A stretch of DNA of 64,000 nucleotides, from contig NZ_JAFB01000009.1 in NCBI RefSeq assembly GCF_000519205.1, positions 213,031 through 277,030 of the forward strand. Reading direction: 5' to 3'. Shown here one piece after another: positions 56,433-64,000 of this stretch. The first letter of the stretch is position 1; the number at the start of each line of letters is the position of its first letter. The stretch is from Amycolatopsis taiwanensis DSM 45107. GTDB taxonomy: Bacteria > Actinomycetota > Actinomycetes > Mycobacteriales > Pseudonocardiaceae. The notes below the pieces were generated by a model. It was not told where the DNA came from. It worked only from the letters and a program-made list of their open reading frames with translations, and did no database searches. The translations under genes and the position numbers were made by a program.

Positions 56433-58228
56433 GCGATCTCTCCTTGCGGATCGTGCACGGCCCACTCGAGCAGGCCGGCGAACGAGCGGTTGAGCAGCGC
56501 GGTGTCGGCAGGCCGCAGCGGATGCTGGCCGAGCAGCAGCGACTGTGCGTAGAGGGACTCGACGGCCAGCACGGCCAGGCGGGGGTCCGGCACGGCGGCG
56601 ATCCGTCGCAGCAACGGGTTGCGGTGGTTGAGCACCAACTGCGGGCGGTCCGGCTCGTCGCCCGCATCGAACGCGCTCAGCACGTCCGCCCACAGGTCGT
56701 CGGCGACCTTGCGGGTCGCGCGCAGTTCGGCACGATGCTGGTTGTCCCGGTCGACGAGATATAGCGCGGGCAGCGACGGCGGGTCGAAGGCGCGGAGCGC
56801 CACCTCGCAGTCCAACCGGTCGAGTGCCCGTTGCGCCGCGGTCAGGAAGGGCCGCAGGCCCAGTTCCGTGGCCGGGTCGACCAATTCGAAATGGGTGGCG
56901 AGTTCGGCCGGATCCAGCCGGCTCACCCGGATCGCGGGATCCAGCACGGGCAACCGTTGAAGGATCTCGGTGTCGTAGGTGTAGCCGCCGTTGACCACCC
57001 CGATGCCCTGCGCGCCCGCGACGGCGGCCAGTTGGCGGAACTCCTCGACCGACGTGGTGTAGCGCAGGGTGTCGAACCGGCGGCGGAACTCCGCCAATGG
57101 CAGGGCACCGGCGTTGGTCTCCAGCGGCAGCCAACTGTCCACCAGCCGCAGCATTTCGTCGTCGTGGAGGGCCAGCGCCTTCACGCCGAGCTGGTGCACC
57201 CGGAGAAACTCGGCCAGCCGGCCGGGGTCGGTAGTGGACAGTTCCATCAGCCAGTCGCGAATCCGGTCGCCGAGACGCTCGCGGGTGGCGTCCAGCAGTT
57301 CGTCGTCGTACAACGCCTCCCGGCTCGCGGTCGGTCGCAACTCGGTCACGTCCACGACGCAGCGAACGAAGAACGCCCAGTCCGGGAGCAGCCCCTCGAC
57401 GTTCTCGGCGAGCAGCATCCGCTTGAGATACACGCGGTGGCCCGCATGGGCCGCGGGATTGGCGGCCTGCGGCAGGACGAACGCCAGGCCGGTCAGGCCG
57501 GCCTCGGGCACGGCCAGGTCGAGCACGGCGAACGGGGTGAACCCGAACAGGTCCTCGGCGTAATCGGCCAGCGCGTGCCGCCGGTCGGCGGTGGTGGGGT
57601 AGGGGACCAGCCACGGCGGTCCGTCACCGGTGACCGGCCTGCCGTCCACCGTGACCTCGATCGGCAGCAGCCCACCGAACAACTCGGCCAGTTCGGCCAT
57701 CACCGTGGCGCCCGACCACTGCTCCACGCCCGGTCGTGCGCGCAGGATGACCGTGCTGCCCGGCTCGGCCCGCTCGGTGGGCGCGGGTGCGATCTCGTAG
57801 CGGCCGTCGGCGTGACCGCGCCACTCCATGGTGGCGCCACCCGCCGCCGACCGGGTGAGCATCCGGACCTCGTCGGCGACCAGGAAACACGCCAGCAGGC
57901 CAATGCCGAACTGGCCGAGGAACTCGTGCCGGCTGAAGCCGAGATCGTCCCGCTTGGAGCTGCGGCCGATGGTGGCCAGCAGTTCGTGTATTTCGGCCTC
58001 GGTCAGGCCGATACCCGTGTCGTGCACCCGCATCGTGCCGTCACCGGTGCGCTCCGGCGACTCGATGTCGATGCGCGCGCAGTCCGGCTCGGCCGACCGC
58101 CGCGCGGTGATCGCGTCCACCGCGTTCTGCAGCAGTTCTCGCACGTACACCCGTGGGCTGGCGTACAGGTGGTGGCTCAACAGATCGACCACTCCACGCA
58201 GATCGACCTGGAACGCGCGCTCGACCAC
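56429..58228 (-). CDS. HSP90-family (HtpG-like) ATPase
   Basis: The protein has 599 residues from GTG 58228, with AAGGAG five bases upstream. The GHKL ATP site is intact: ELLQNAVDAITARR (N box, ~31), VHDTGIGLTEAEIHELL (~70) and EFLGQFGIGLLACFLVADEV (~100-119). The middle-domain AFVLPQAANPAA and RVYLKRMLLAENVEGLLPDWA correspond to the HtpG client/ATPase-lever region (KRVFI equivalent). The C-terminal dimerisation part is divergent. HtpG is ~630 residues, so size is normal. It leads a two-gene operon with the TPR protein and is divergent from the cold-shock fusion, 198 bp away. Chaperone role inferred; actinobacterial HSP90-like paralogues of this kind are poorly studied. Confidence 0.9.
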   Translation of the reverse strand: MVERAFQVDLRGVVDLLSHHLYASPRVYVRELLQNAVDAITARRSAEPDCARIDIESPERTGDGTMRVHDTGIGLTEAEIHELLATIGRSSKRDDLGFSRHEFLGQFGIGLLACFLVADEVRMLTRSAAGGATMEWRGHADGRYEIAPAPTERAEPGSTVILRARPGVEQWSGATVMAELAELFGGLLPIEVTVDGRPVTGDGPPWLVPYPTTADRRHALADYAEDLFGFTPFAVLDLAVPEAGLTGLAFVLPQAANPAAHAGHRVYLKRMLLAENVEGLLPDWAFFVRCVVDVTELRPTASREALYDDELLDATRERLGDRIRDWLMELSTTDPGRLAEFLRVHQLGVKALALHDDEMLRLVDSWLPLETNAGALPLAEFRRRFDTLRYTTSVEEFRQLAAVAGAQGIGVVNGGYTYDTEILQRLPVLDPAIRVSRLDPAELATHFELVDPATELGLRPFLTAAQRALDRLDCEVALRAFDPPSLPALYLVDRDNQHRAELRATRKVADDLWADVLSAFDAGDEPDRPQLVLNHRNPLLRRIAAVPDPRLAVLAVESLYAQSLLLGQHPLRPADTALLNRSFAGLLEWAVHDPQGEIA

Positions 58229-58426
58229 ACCACTCCTTGCCGTAGATGAGAAGGCGCCGCAGAATACGGCGCGCACAACGGTAAGCGATCAGGGGCCCTG
58301 GTGGAAGCGCTTTCCGCGCATCTCGGCAGCCGCCGACGCGTGTCATCTCGTGGTTGATTCATGACGAGGGTTGCCGGATAGTCGTGAAGCACACCCGGTA
58401 TCGCCAGAAGAAAAGGTAGCGAGGAG

Positions 58427-59428
58427 ATGGCCAAAGGAACCGTCAAATGGTTCAACTCCGACAAGGGGTTCGGCTTCATCCAGCGTGCGGATGGTGGGCC
58501 GGACGTGTTCGTGCACTCCAGCGAGATCTCCTCGTCCGGGTTTCGAACCCTCGAAGAGGGTGATCACGTCGAGTTCGAGCTCTCGAACGACGGACAGGCG
58601 CGCCGGGTACGCGTCGGAGTCGGCGGGGGCGAGGACCTCCATCGCGGTGAGCTGCCGGTATCGGCTGACAGCGGGCCTGCGCCCGAGGTGCCGCCTGTAT
58701 CTGAGGCGCCGCCGGTAACTGGGGCGCCGCCGGTAACTGAGGCGCCGCCGGCGCGGGAGCACAGCCCGGCTTTCGACGAGATTTTCGCGACTTATTCGGC
58801 GGCCAAGGCAGGCCGTCGTCGCATATTCCAGGACATGTCCGCACTTTCCCGAACGCTTCCCGGCGACATCTACCTGCCGATCTCGGTGTTCCTGTCGTCC
58901 GAAGCGAACGCGAGCGAAGTCGAACTCGCGCTGGTCGATCTGCTGGACGAGGCCGGCATAGATATCACCGGGTCGATGCCGCCGATCATCGGTTCCTGGT
59001 TGGGTCTGATGCTGGGCCGGCTCAAGAACTGGGCCACCTCCTCCCAGGCCGAGGAGGTCCTCGCCCGTATCGAGCGGGCCGTCGAAGTGCGGCTGCTGGA
59101 CCAGCCTCAGGCTGATGTCGACGTCAAGCAGGCCGACGCGGTCGCACGGCTCATGAGTGCCCTGGACAAGCAGGAAAGCGCCTGCATCCAGGTCGGGTCG
59201 CTGTTCCTGATCAAGGTGGACGGCACGGTGATCGTCCGGAACCTGACGCCGAGCGAGATGTCCTTCCTCAGCGACCATCCGACCGCTCTCGCCACGCCCC
59301 GCCAGGTACTCAGCGCTCTGGAGAAGTACTCGAGGCGATCATCGCCGGAGGACTTGCCCTCGGGCAAGCATCGCGTCGAACACCCGGTAGCACTGCCGCC
59401 ACCGGGCGAGCGACGGCGACCACTCTGA
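58427..59428 (+). CDS. Cold-shock domain fused to an uncharacterised C-terminal domain
   Basis: The protein has 333 residues from ATG 58427 behind AGCGAGGAG. Residues 1-67 are a full CSD with RNP1 KGFGFIQ and RNP2 VFVHSSEI. A Pro-rich linker with tandem units ([15 protein letters not shown], ~85-112) follows. Residues ~115-310 are an alpha/beta domain of unknown family: an early [20 protein letters not shown], a second part [20 protein letters not shown], then a helical stretch with [19 protein letters not shown] and a final strand region [20 protein letters not shown]. Classic CspA proteins stop at ~67, so this is a nucleic-acid-binding module with an added effector or sensor. Divergent from the HSP90-TPR operon. 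Confidence 0.85.
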   Translation: MAKGTVKWFNSDKGFGFIQRADGGPDVFVHSSEISSSGFRTLEEGDHVEFELSNDGQARRVRVGVGGGEDLHRGELPVSADSGPAPEVPPVSEAPPVTGAPPVTEAPPAREHSPAFDEIFATYSAAKAGRRRIFQDMSALSRTLPGDIYLPISVFLSSEANASEVELALVDLLDEAGIDITGSMPPIIGSWLGLMLGRLKNWATSSQAEEVLARIERAVEVRLLDQPQADVDVKQADAVARLMSALDKQESACIQVGSLFLIKVDGTVIVRNLTPSEMSFLSDHPTALATPRQVLSALEKYSRRSSPEDLPSGKHRVEHPVALPPPGERRRPL

Positions 59429-59488
59429 CTGCGGACGTGTCCTACCGCAGCGCCGCCAAACGACATCGTGTCTGGCCATGTCGGCGGG

Positions 59489-60439
59489 TCACTGGTTGTC
59501 CTGCAGTAGCTGTTCGGTTCGGGCCAGAAACGCCTGGCGTACCTCCTCGGGGTGCAGTATCCGCAATGGCCGGCCGAGGCTGAGCAGGTAACGGGCCAGC
59601 CCGTCGGCGTCCGGCCCGCCGATTTCGACGATCGTGGCGTCGTCGCCGTCGGGGCGGTGGGCGCCGACGGTGGGTGGCACGAGGCGGCGGGCTTCGTGGG
59701 CCGGCACCGCGAGCCGGACAGTCACCCGCACCGGGTACGGGCGCCGCGCGATGCCCTCGCCGACCATGTCCGCCGCGTCCGGGGTGTCCGGCAGGGTCAC
59801 CGGCTGCCCGGTGGGGGTGGCCCTGCCGACGCGGTCGGCTCGGAAGGTTCGCCACTCCTGGCAGGTCACGTCGTAGGCGACGAGGTACCAGCGGCGACCG
59901 GTGTAGACCAGCCGGTACGGGTCCACCGGGCGGGTGGAGGTCGTTCCGCCGCGATCGCGGTAGGTCAGGTGGACGCGTTGTCCGCGCCGGCAGCCGGTGG
60001 CCAGGTCGAGCAGCAGCGCGGGGGAGATCTGGTCCTCGTCGGGTAGCGGAGTGTGGGTGACCGCGGCGTCCAGTTCGCCGAGCCGGTCGGCAATGCGGGC
60101 CGGCAGCACCTGACGCAGTTTCAGCAGCGCCGACAGGGCTGCCTGATCACTGCCGGAGACGCCGCTGAGCGCCGCGGCCCGCATCCCGACCGCCACCGCC
60201 AGGGCTTCCTCGTCGTCGAAGACCAGCGGCGGGATTCTGCTGCCCCGGCCGAGACGGTAGCCGCCCCACGGTCCCGCCGTGGACTCGATGCCGTAGCCGA
60301 GTTCACGCAGCCGGGCGATGTCACGGCGGACGGTGCGGTCGGTGATCTCCAGTTGCGCCGCCAGTTCGGGACAGGTCCAGGACCGGCCGGAGGACAGCAG
60401 CGACAGTAACCGTAGGAGCCGGGCTGAGGTGTGCACCAC
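59489..60439 (-). CDS. WYL-domain transcriptional regulator (YafY-like)
   Basis: The protein has 316 residues from the double GTG at 60439/60436. N-terminal HTH_11: ARLLRLLSLLSSGRSWTCPE, LEITDRTVRRDIARLRELGY. The WYL domain follows at ~140-240 with RPVDPYRLVYTGRRWYLVAY, the WYL core, and a C-terminal WCX extension ending HPEEVRQAFLARTEQL. WYL proteins sense nucleic-acid or small-molecule ligands. It is divergent from a VOC gene across a 21 bp inverted repeat, so it likely controls the rightward VOC-monooxygenase-YdeI operon. Confidence 0.9.
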   Translation of the reverse strand: MVHTSARLLRLLSLLSSGRSWTCPELAAQLEITDRTVRRDIARLRELGYGIESTAGPWGGYRLGRGSRIPPLVFDDEEALAVAVGMRAAALSGVSGSDQAALSALLKLRQVLPARIADRLGELDAAVTHTPLPDEDQISPALLLDLATGCRRGQRVHLTYRDRGGTTSTRPVDPYRLVYTGRRWYLVAYDVTCQEWRTFRADRVGRATPTGQPVTLPDTPDAADMVGEGIARRPYPVRVTVRLAVPAHEARRLVPPTVGAHRPDGDDATIVEIGGPDADGLARYLLSLGRPLRILHPEEVRQAFLARTEQLLQDNQ

Positions 60440-60460
60440 AGTCGCAAGTTTCCCCGACGA

Positions 60461-60481
60461 CCAGGACCGCAACTGTCCTGG
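60461..60481. promoter_or_regulatory. Inverted repeat between the WYL regulator and the VOC operon
   Basis: CCAGGAC (60461-60467) and GTCCTGG (60475-60481) are perfect 7 bp arms around CGCAACT. The element is 22 bp from each start and is the expected operator. Confidence 0.7.
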
Positions 60482-60503
60482 TTGCCTTCTAACGTGACCG
60501 GCC

Positions 60504-60917
60504 ATGAGCGAGAACTCGACTACATCACCTTCGGCCGCATCGACCAGCGGACGCGTCAAGGTCCGTTATGGGGCGGTCAGTTTCGACTGTGCCGACCCGG
60601 GCGAGCTGGCGCGGTTCTACGGCAGCGTGCTCGACCTGCCGGTCCTCTACAGCAGCGACGATTTCGTCGCGCTCGGGTATGCCGGGCAGCCAGGTATCGC
60701 CTTCGTTCGCATCGACGGATACCAGCGACCCACCTGGCCGCAGCCCGCGGTACCGAAGCAGGCCCACTTCGACTTCGGGGTCGACGACCTGGACACCGCA
60801 CAGGCCGAGCTGATCGCGCTCGGAGCCACCGAGCCACCGGCCCAACCGCAGCCGGACCAGTGGCGCGTCCTGTTGGATCCCGCCGGTCACCCGTTCTGCA
60901 TCTCCACCAGCATCTGA
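60504..60917 (+). CDS. VOC/glyoxalase-family protein
   Basis: The 137-residue protein has two beta-alpha-beta modules: YGAVSFDCADPGELARFYGS (~22-41) and HFDFGVDDLDTAQAELIALG (~87-106), ending LLDPAGHPFCISTS, the typical VOC tail. It belongs to the lyase_I-like group used in small-molecule detoxification. First of three rightward genes under the WYL regulator; 14 bp separate it from the next. Confidence 0.9.
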   Translation: MSENSTTSPSAASTSGRVKVRYGAVSFDCADPGELARFYGSVLDLPVLYSSDDFVALGYAGQPGIAFVRIDGYQRPTWPQPAVPKQAHFDFGVDDLDTAQAELIALGATEPPAQPQPDQWRVLLDPAGHPFCISTSI

Positions 60918-60931
60918 CCGAAGGAGTCCCG

Positions 60932-61306
60932 ATGAGCACCGCGACCAGGGCCGGCCGGCTGATGACCATGAACGCACGACCAGGACGAGGCGACGACCTC
61001 GCAGCCGCCCTGGTCGCGGTCGCGAACGGCCTGCGCGACTTCCCCGGCTGCGAGGCATACGTGATCAGTCAGGACCGCGCGGATCCGGATACGGTCTACG
61101 TCGTGGAGATGTGGGCCGACGAAGCGGCTGCCGATGCGGCGCTCGACGCGGCCCGCACCGCCACCGGCGACGGGGTGAGCATCTCCGACGTGCTGGCCAT
61201 GCTCGCCGGCCAGCCCCACCGCGTCGACCTGATCCCGCTGGGCGGGGTCGGGCTCACTGCCGACCGAAGGCCGGAATCGGCGTCGAACGTTGCGGAGGCC
61301 CGATGA
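60932..61306 (+). CDS. Antibiotic biosynthesis monooxygenase (ABM)-fold protein
   Basis: This 124-residue protein starts at ATG 60932 behind GAAGGAGTCCC. The ABM dimeric alpha-beta fold is seen in RLMTMNARPGRGDDLAAALVA, a central CEAYVISQDRADPDTVYVVE and MWADEAAADAALDA. These small cofactor-free oxygenases act on polyphenolic or lipid substrates; the exact one is unknown. Its stop overlaps the next start (ATGA). Confidence 0.88.
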   Translation: MSTATRAGRLMTMNARPGRGDDLAAALVAVANGLRDFPGCEAYVISQDRADPDTVYVVEMWADEAAADAALDAARTATGDGVSISDVLAMLAGQPHRVDLIPLGGVGLTADRRPESASNVAEAR

Positions 61307-61908
61307 CGACCGGGGATCAACTGCCGGAGTTGGTCGTCGCCGACGCTGGCGCGTGGCGGGAATGGCTCGACGCGCACCATGACAGCTCAGCAGGGGTGTG
61401 GCTGGTGCTGGCCAAGCAAGGCACGACTCGACCCACCAGCCTGACCTATGACCAAGCGCTTGAACACGCGCTCTGCCACGGCTGGATCGACGGCCAGCTA
61501 CGGCGCCGCGACGACACCACCTTTCGCCGGAACTTCACACCCCGCCGTCCCCGCGGCCCGTGGTCGGCACGCAATGTCTCACTCGTCAACCAACTGATCA
61601 CCGCCGGCCGGATGCATCCGGCCGGTCTCGCCGAGGTCGAGCGCGCCAAGGCCGACGGCCGCTGGGACGCCGCCTACGCCGGGCAGACCAACATCGAGGT
61701 GCCGGACGACCTGGCCACCGCGCTGGCCGCCGAACCCCGGGCACAGGCCATGTTCGACATCCTGACCTCGCAGAACCGCTATGCCGTCATCTACCGGGTG
61801 ACCAGCGCCAAACGCGCCGACACCCGGGCCCGGCGCATCGCCCAGTTCGTGGCCATGCTCGCGCGCGGCGAGACGATCCACCCCCAGAAGCGAACCCTCG
61901 ACGACTGA
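61303..61908 (+). CDS. YdeI/OmpD-associated-family protein
   Basis: The 201-residue protein starts at ATG 61303, overlapping the ABM stop. Family features are WREWLDAHHDSSAGVWLVLA (~20-39), LTYDQALEHALCHGWIDGQL (~47-66) and FTPRRPRGPWSARNVSLVNQ (~76-95), ending AKRADTRARRIAQFVAML. YdeI-like proteins are widespread and thought to aid in membrane or antimicrobial-peptide stress; the biochemical role is unknown. Third gene of the WYL-linked operon. Confidence 0.88.
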   Translation: MTTGDQLPELVVADAGAWREWLDAHHDSSAGVWLVLAKQGTTRPTSLTYDQALEHALCHGWIDGQLRRRDDTTFRRNFTPRRPRGPWSARNVSLVNQLITAGRMHPAGLAEVERAKADGRWDAAYAGQTNIEVPDDLATALAAEPRAQAMFDILTSQNRYAVIYRVTSAKRADTRARRIAQFVAMLARGETIHPQKRTLDD

Positions 61909-62000
61909 ACTTTTCGGCTCCGGCCAATCAGCTTGAGAAGGCAGGCAGAGCAGCGAGGGATCGTGTTCAGGCCGGGGGCTGCTGACGAGTGGCCGGGAGA

Positions 62001-62717
62001 TCAGTTGAGCAGGTCTGAGAGGGTTGTGCCGGCAAGTCGTCTGGTTTCGCGGGCAAGGTGGGGTTGGTCGGCGTAGCCGACGAGCGCGGCGGTTTCGGCC
62101 AGCGGCGTGCCGGATCGCGCGAGGCGCAGCGCACGTTGGAATCTGCGGATCGACATGAGCGTTTTCGCACCGTACCCGAACAGCCGGTTACTCAGTCGAT
62201 GCAGTGATCGCTCGGAGATGCCGTGTTGCTCGGCAATGTCACGCACGCTGCGTCCCGCACGTGCGGCTTGGTCGAGTGAGGCTGCGAGGGCGAGTTCCGC
62301 GGGGTCGATGGTGGTTCGTTGCCAGAGGGTTCGTGCAATGTCGTTCAGGCTGATGGCGGGGTTGTCGTACGCGGAGTCGATGATCGAACGGGGGAGGGCC
62401 ACCAAGTCGGCAAGGTCGATGCGCTCGTTCACGAGTTCTTCGGCGGGGATGGCGAGTAGGGCGTGGGCGACGCCGGGCGCGAGGCGTAGTCCCCAGGTGA
62501 CGGCACCGGGTGGACTGGTAACCGAAGTGGCAACCGTGTCCGGTCCGGCGAACAGCAGCCGGTCGCCGGTCCACACGAAGTCCATTACGCCATCAGGGAG
62601 TACCCGATGCTCGGTGCCATCCGAGACGACGTGCCACAGCGTCCCGACAGGGCTCGCGCTGGGCCGGGCATGGTGCTCGCTCTGCACGTCCCTCCCCGTC
62701 TTGTCGCTCGGGACCAT
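62001..62717 (-). CDS. AraC-family regulator with DUF6597 sensor domain
   Basis: The C-terminal AraC HTH pair is at ~150-238: RSVRDIAEQHGISERSLHRL, GYGAKTLMSIRRFQRALRLA and GYADQPHLARETRRLAGTT. The N-terminal ~140 residues (VLPDGVMDFVWTGDRLLFAG; GLRLAPGVAHALLAIPAEEL) are the DUF6597/ArcR-like sensing domain. I use ATG 62717 (238 residues); an in-frame GTG at 62789 would leave only 30 bp to the divergent VOC start. It probably regulates the VOC-TfoX genes on the right. Confidence 0.88.
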   Translation of the reverse strand: MVPSDKTGRDVQSEHHARPSASPVGTLWHVVSDGTEHRVLPDGVMDFVWTGDRLLFAGPDTVATSVTSPPGAVTWGLRLAPGVAHALLAIPAEELVNERIDLADLVALPRSIIDSAYDNPAISLNDIARTLWQRTTIDPAELALAASLDQAARAGRSVRDIAEQHGISERSLHRLSNRLFGYGAKTLMSIRRFQRALRLARSGTPLAETAALVGYADQPHLARETRRLAGTTLSDLLN

Positions 62718-62819
62718 TTTAGGCGGAAGCAGCAGGTGGCTGATTTGTTCAAGACGCTCGTGAGGCTCGCCCGAGATGATGGAGGCCACGAGACCGGCGG
62801 ATGAGACGAGAGGGCAAGC

Positions 62820-63194
62820 GTGGGCGAGAAGATCGGTGCACTTGCGGCGAGGTTCACGATGGTGGAGTTCCCGACGACTTCGGCGCAGGGATCAGCGGAG
62901 TTCATGCAGCACCTGTTCGGCTTCGGCAGCACCGCCTACGGCCCGGACTACACCGACGTGGACATGGGCGGGGGCCGCTTGCTCGGCTTCCAGGCGGATC
63001 AAGACGAGGCACCAGCCGGCCCGCTGGTGGTTTTCCAGGTTGATGACCTGGATGCGGCCCGTCGTGCCGTTGTCGATGCGGGCGGGCAGGTGACCGTCGA
63101 GCCGTTCGACTTCCCCGGTGGGCGCAGGTTCCACTTCCGCGAGCCCGGCGGTAACGAACTGGCGATCTGGACACCCGCCCTGCCGTCTGAGTGA
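62820..63194 (+). CDS. VOC-family protein, divergent from AraC
   Basis: The 124-residue protein starts at GTG 62820 (AGAGGGC upstream); an in-frame ATG at 62859 is the alternative. It is a two-module VOC fold: FTMVEFPTTSAQGSAEFMQH (~12-31) and VVFQVDDLDAARRAVVDAGG (~68-87), ending FREPGGNELAIWTPA with a possible metal-binding Glu. It is the type often paired with an AraC-like or TfoX-like gene. Substrate unknown. Confidence 0.88.
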   Translation: MGEKIGALAARFTMVEFPTTSAQGSAEFMQHLFGFGSTAYGPDYTDVDMGGGRLLGFQADQDEAPAGPLVVFQVDDLDAARRAVVDAGGQVTVEPFDFPGGRRFHFREPGGNELAIWTPALPSE

Positions 63195-63204
63195 CGACGC
63201 AACT

Positions 63205-63534
63205 ATGGACGAGGCCACTCGCGTCGCCGCCGAGGACTTCCTCGACGTTCTCTTACCGCTGGATGCGCGCATGAAGCCGATGTTCGGTGGGTACTGCGTC
63301 TACGTCCAGAACAAGGTCGTTGCGCTGGTGTGCGACGGTGACGTGTTCATCAAACGTTCCAAAATGGACGCCGCCCTCCAGGACTGGACTTCGCTCGGCG
63401 TGGCGTATCCCGGAGCACGCGAGTCGTGGCACCTCCCCGCAAACGGTGCATGTCGATCAGCCCGTCCTTACGGCAGCCGCACTTTGATCTCATCGCTTTC
63501 GATTCGGGCTCTGGCGCCCCGTGATTCGGTGTGA
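63205..63534 (+). CDS. TfoX N-terminal-domain protein, possibly truncated
   Basis: This 109-residue frame starts at ATG 63205, 10 bp after the VOC stop. The TfoX_N core is clear: LPLDARMKPMFGGYCVYVQN, VVALVCDGDVFIKRSK and YPGARESWHLPAN. After ~residue 78 the sequence departs from the family (RSARPYGSRTLISSLS), whereas the alternate frame continues with a more ordinary VHVDQPVLTAAAL and stop. A frameshift or a decayed C-terminus is likely. TfoX_N proteins are small helper proteins with unknown function outside competence. Confidence 0.75.
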   Translation: MDEATRVAAEDFLDVLLPLDARMKPMFGGYCVYVQNKVVALVCDGDVFIKRSKMDAALQDWTSLGVAYPGARESWHLPANGACRSARPYGSRTLISSLSIRALAPRDSV

Positions 63535-63601
63535 GCCGGGTACAGGACAGGGACAGCGCCCGGGCGACGGTGGCGTCTGTCCGGGTGCTGACCCTGTGGT
63601 G

Positions 63602-64000
63602 TCATGCGGCTTGTTGGTATCTGGGTGGGGTGGTGTGCGCGAGGTTGCGCATGGGTCTTCGCTCCTGGTCGATCCAGGGTGGTGGGATGAATTCGGGTAG
63701 ATGCCCGTTCATCCGTACTTCCCACTGCGTGTGGTGGATCATTCGGTGATGGCGAGCACACAGGAGCACGAGGTTGTCAGCATCGGTGCGCTTGTCCACT
63801 GACCAAGCCACCACGTGATGCGGGGTTGTCCACTTGGGACCACGAGTGCAGCCCGGAAACGTACATCCGCCGTCTCGGGCGGTCAGGTAGCGACGCTGAG
63901 CCGGGGTGGCGAACCGGGAAGCATCCCCTACATACAGGGGTGCGGCTTGGTTGCCGAAGATCGCGGGCACCACCTTCGATTCACATGCCAGGCGCCGGAG
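63602..64000 (-). CDS. Partial HNH endonuclease-domain (DUF222/13E12-type) protein
   Basis: The leftward frame runs from the right edge to a stop at 63602. It holds the HNH part: RYLTARDGGCTFPGCTRGPK, TTPHHVVAWSVDKRTDADNL and VLLCARHHRMIHHTQWEVRM, with the metal ligands His/Asn/His and two structural Cys. The preceding sequence LRRLACESKVVPAIFG is the DUF222 end, so the gene continues beyond 64000. These 13E12-type proteins are repeated in actinobacterial genomes; some are group-II-intron or mobile associated, most have unknown roles. Confidence 0.88.
   Translation of the reverse strand, partial: LRRLACESKVVPAIFGNQAAPLYVGDASRFATPAQRRYLTARDGGCTFPGCTRGPKWTTPHHVVAWSVDKRTDADNLVLLCARHHRMIHHTQWEVRMNGHLPEFIPPPWIDQERRPMRNLAHTTPPRYQQAA

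Noticed and set aside
53583..57614. Single 1343-residue leftward protein
   Set aside because: The frame continues upstream through the HSP90-like gene only by chance; the GTG at 56432 overlapping the HSP90 stop and the loss of any domain signal upstream define the real start.

Overview
The window is 64 kb of high-GC DNA with dense, short-spaced genes, many GTG/TTG starts, ATGA/GTGA/TTGA stop-start overlaps and many one-component regulators. This fits a filamentous actinomycete; the family mix (AfsR-type regulator, DrrAB-type exporter, WYL and ECF42/SigJ regulators, HNH/DUF222 protein, HSP90-TPR pair) and the intergenic repeats suggest a Pseudonocardiales genome such as Amycolatopsis. That placement is inference. 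I see no rRNA, tRNA, intact insertion sequence, prophage or CRISPR array.

Layout. 0-8.8 kb: XRE regulator with a membrane protein (cut by the left edge); a TetR operon ending in a barrel-less PPDK-like protein; a histidine phosphatase whose promoter carries the same palindrome as the tetR promoter; a secreted sedolisin; a patch of decayed genes (ABC permease tail and response regulator); and a C39-like peptidase with eight 20-residue N-terminal repeats. 8.8-16.4 kb: drug-type ABC exporter, a large AfsR-like regulator and a cytochrome P450, with TGTCAG heptads at 11-12 bp spacing in both promoter regions, then a PAP2 phosphatase. 16.4-23.8 kb: a ferric-iron ABC importer under an IdeR/DmdR-type iron box, then a leftward GNAT-MFS-M20 peptidase operon with a divergent regulator. 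24-32 kb: MntP-like exporter, YciI-ECF42 pair, methyltransferase, and a LysR regulator divergent to an amino-acid permease/PatB-type lyase operon.

31.6-45 kb is rich in export and stress genes. It holds a His-rich MFS, a His-rich metal-associated protein and a TauE/SafE permease around three CsoR-like boxes; a paired SMR exporter with its MarR regulator and matching palindromes; a formaldehyde-dehydrogenase-like enzyme; and a MarR-WrbA-DHA2 unit. It ends with a CaCA-family exchanger behind a yybP-ykoY (manganese) riboswitch.

45-50 kb is the most unusual envelope region: four adjacent genes for exported or membrane-anchored low-complexity proteins (Lys/Pro-rich, Lys/His-rich with LysM, Ser/Gly/Trp-rich with a Cys/Pro tail), with a 130-140 bp direct repeat around the first. 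50-64 kb carries SigJ-like sigma factor, nitroreductase, epoxide hydrolase with MarR, a translationally coupled HSP90-like ATPase plus 949-residue TPR protein divergent to a cold-shock-domain fusion, and a run of small regulators and enzymes ending in a partial HNH/DUF222 protein.

Two intergenic repeat families stand out. One is 22 bp units arranged as mirrored arrays (20.3 and 39.4 kb; a 21 bp relative at 51.7 kb). The other is a separate 22 bp tandem repeat at 39.65 kb that supplies a gene's stop codon. Coding starts were chosen by ribosome-binding sites, overlaps and domain limits; functions are from recognised families and none was checked against a database.
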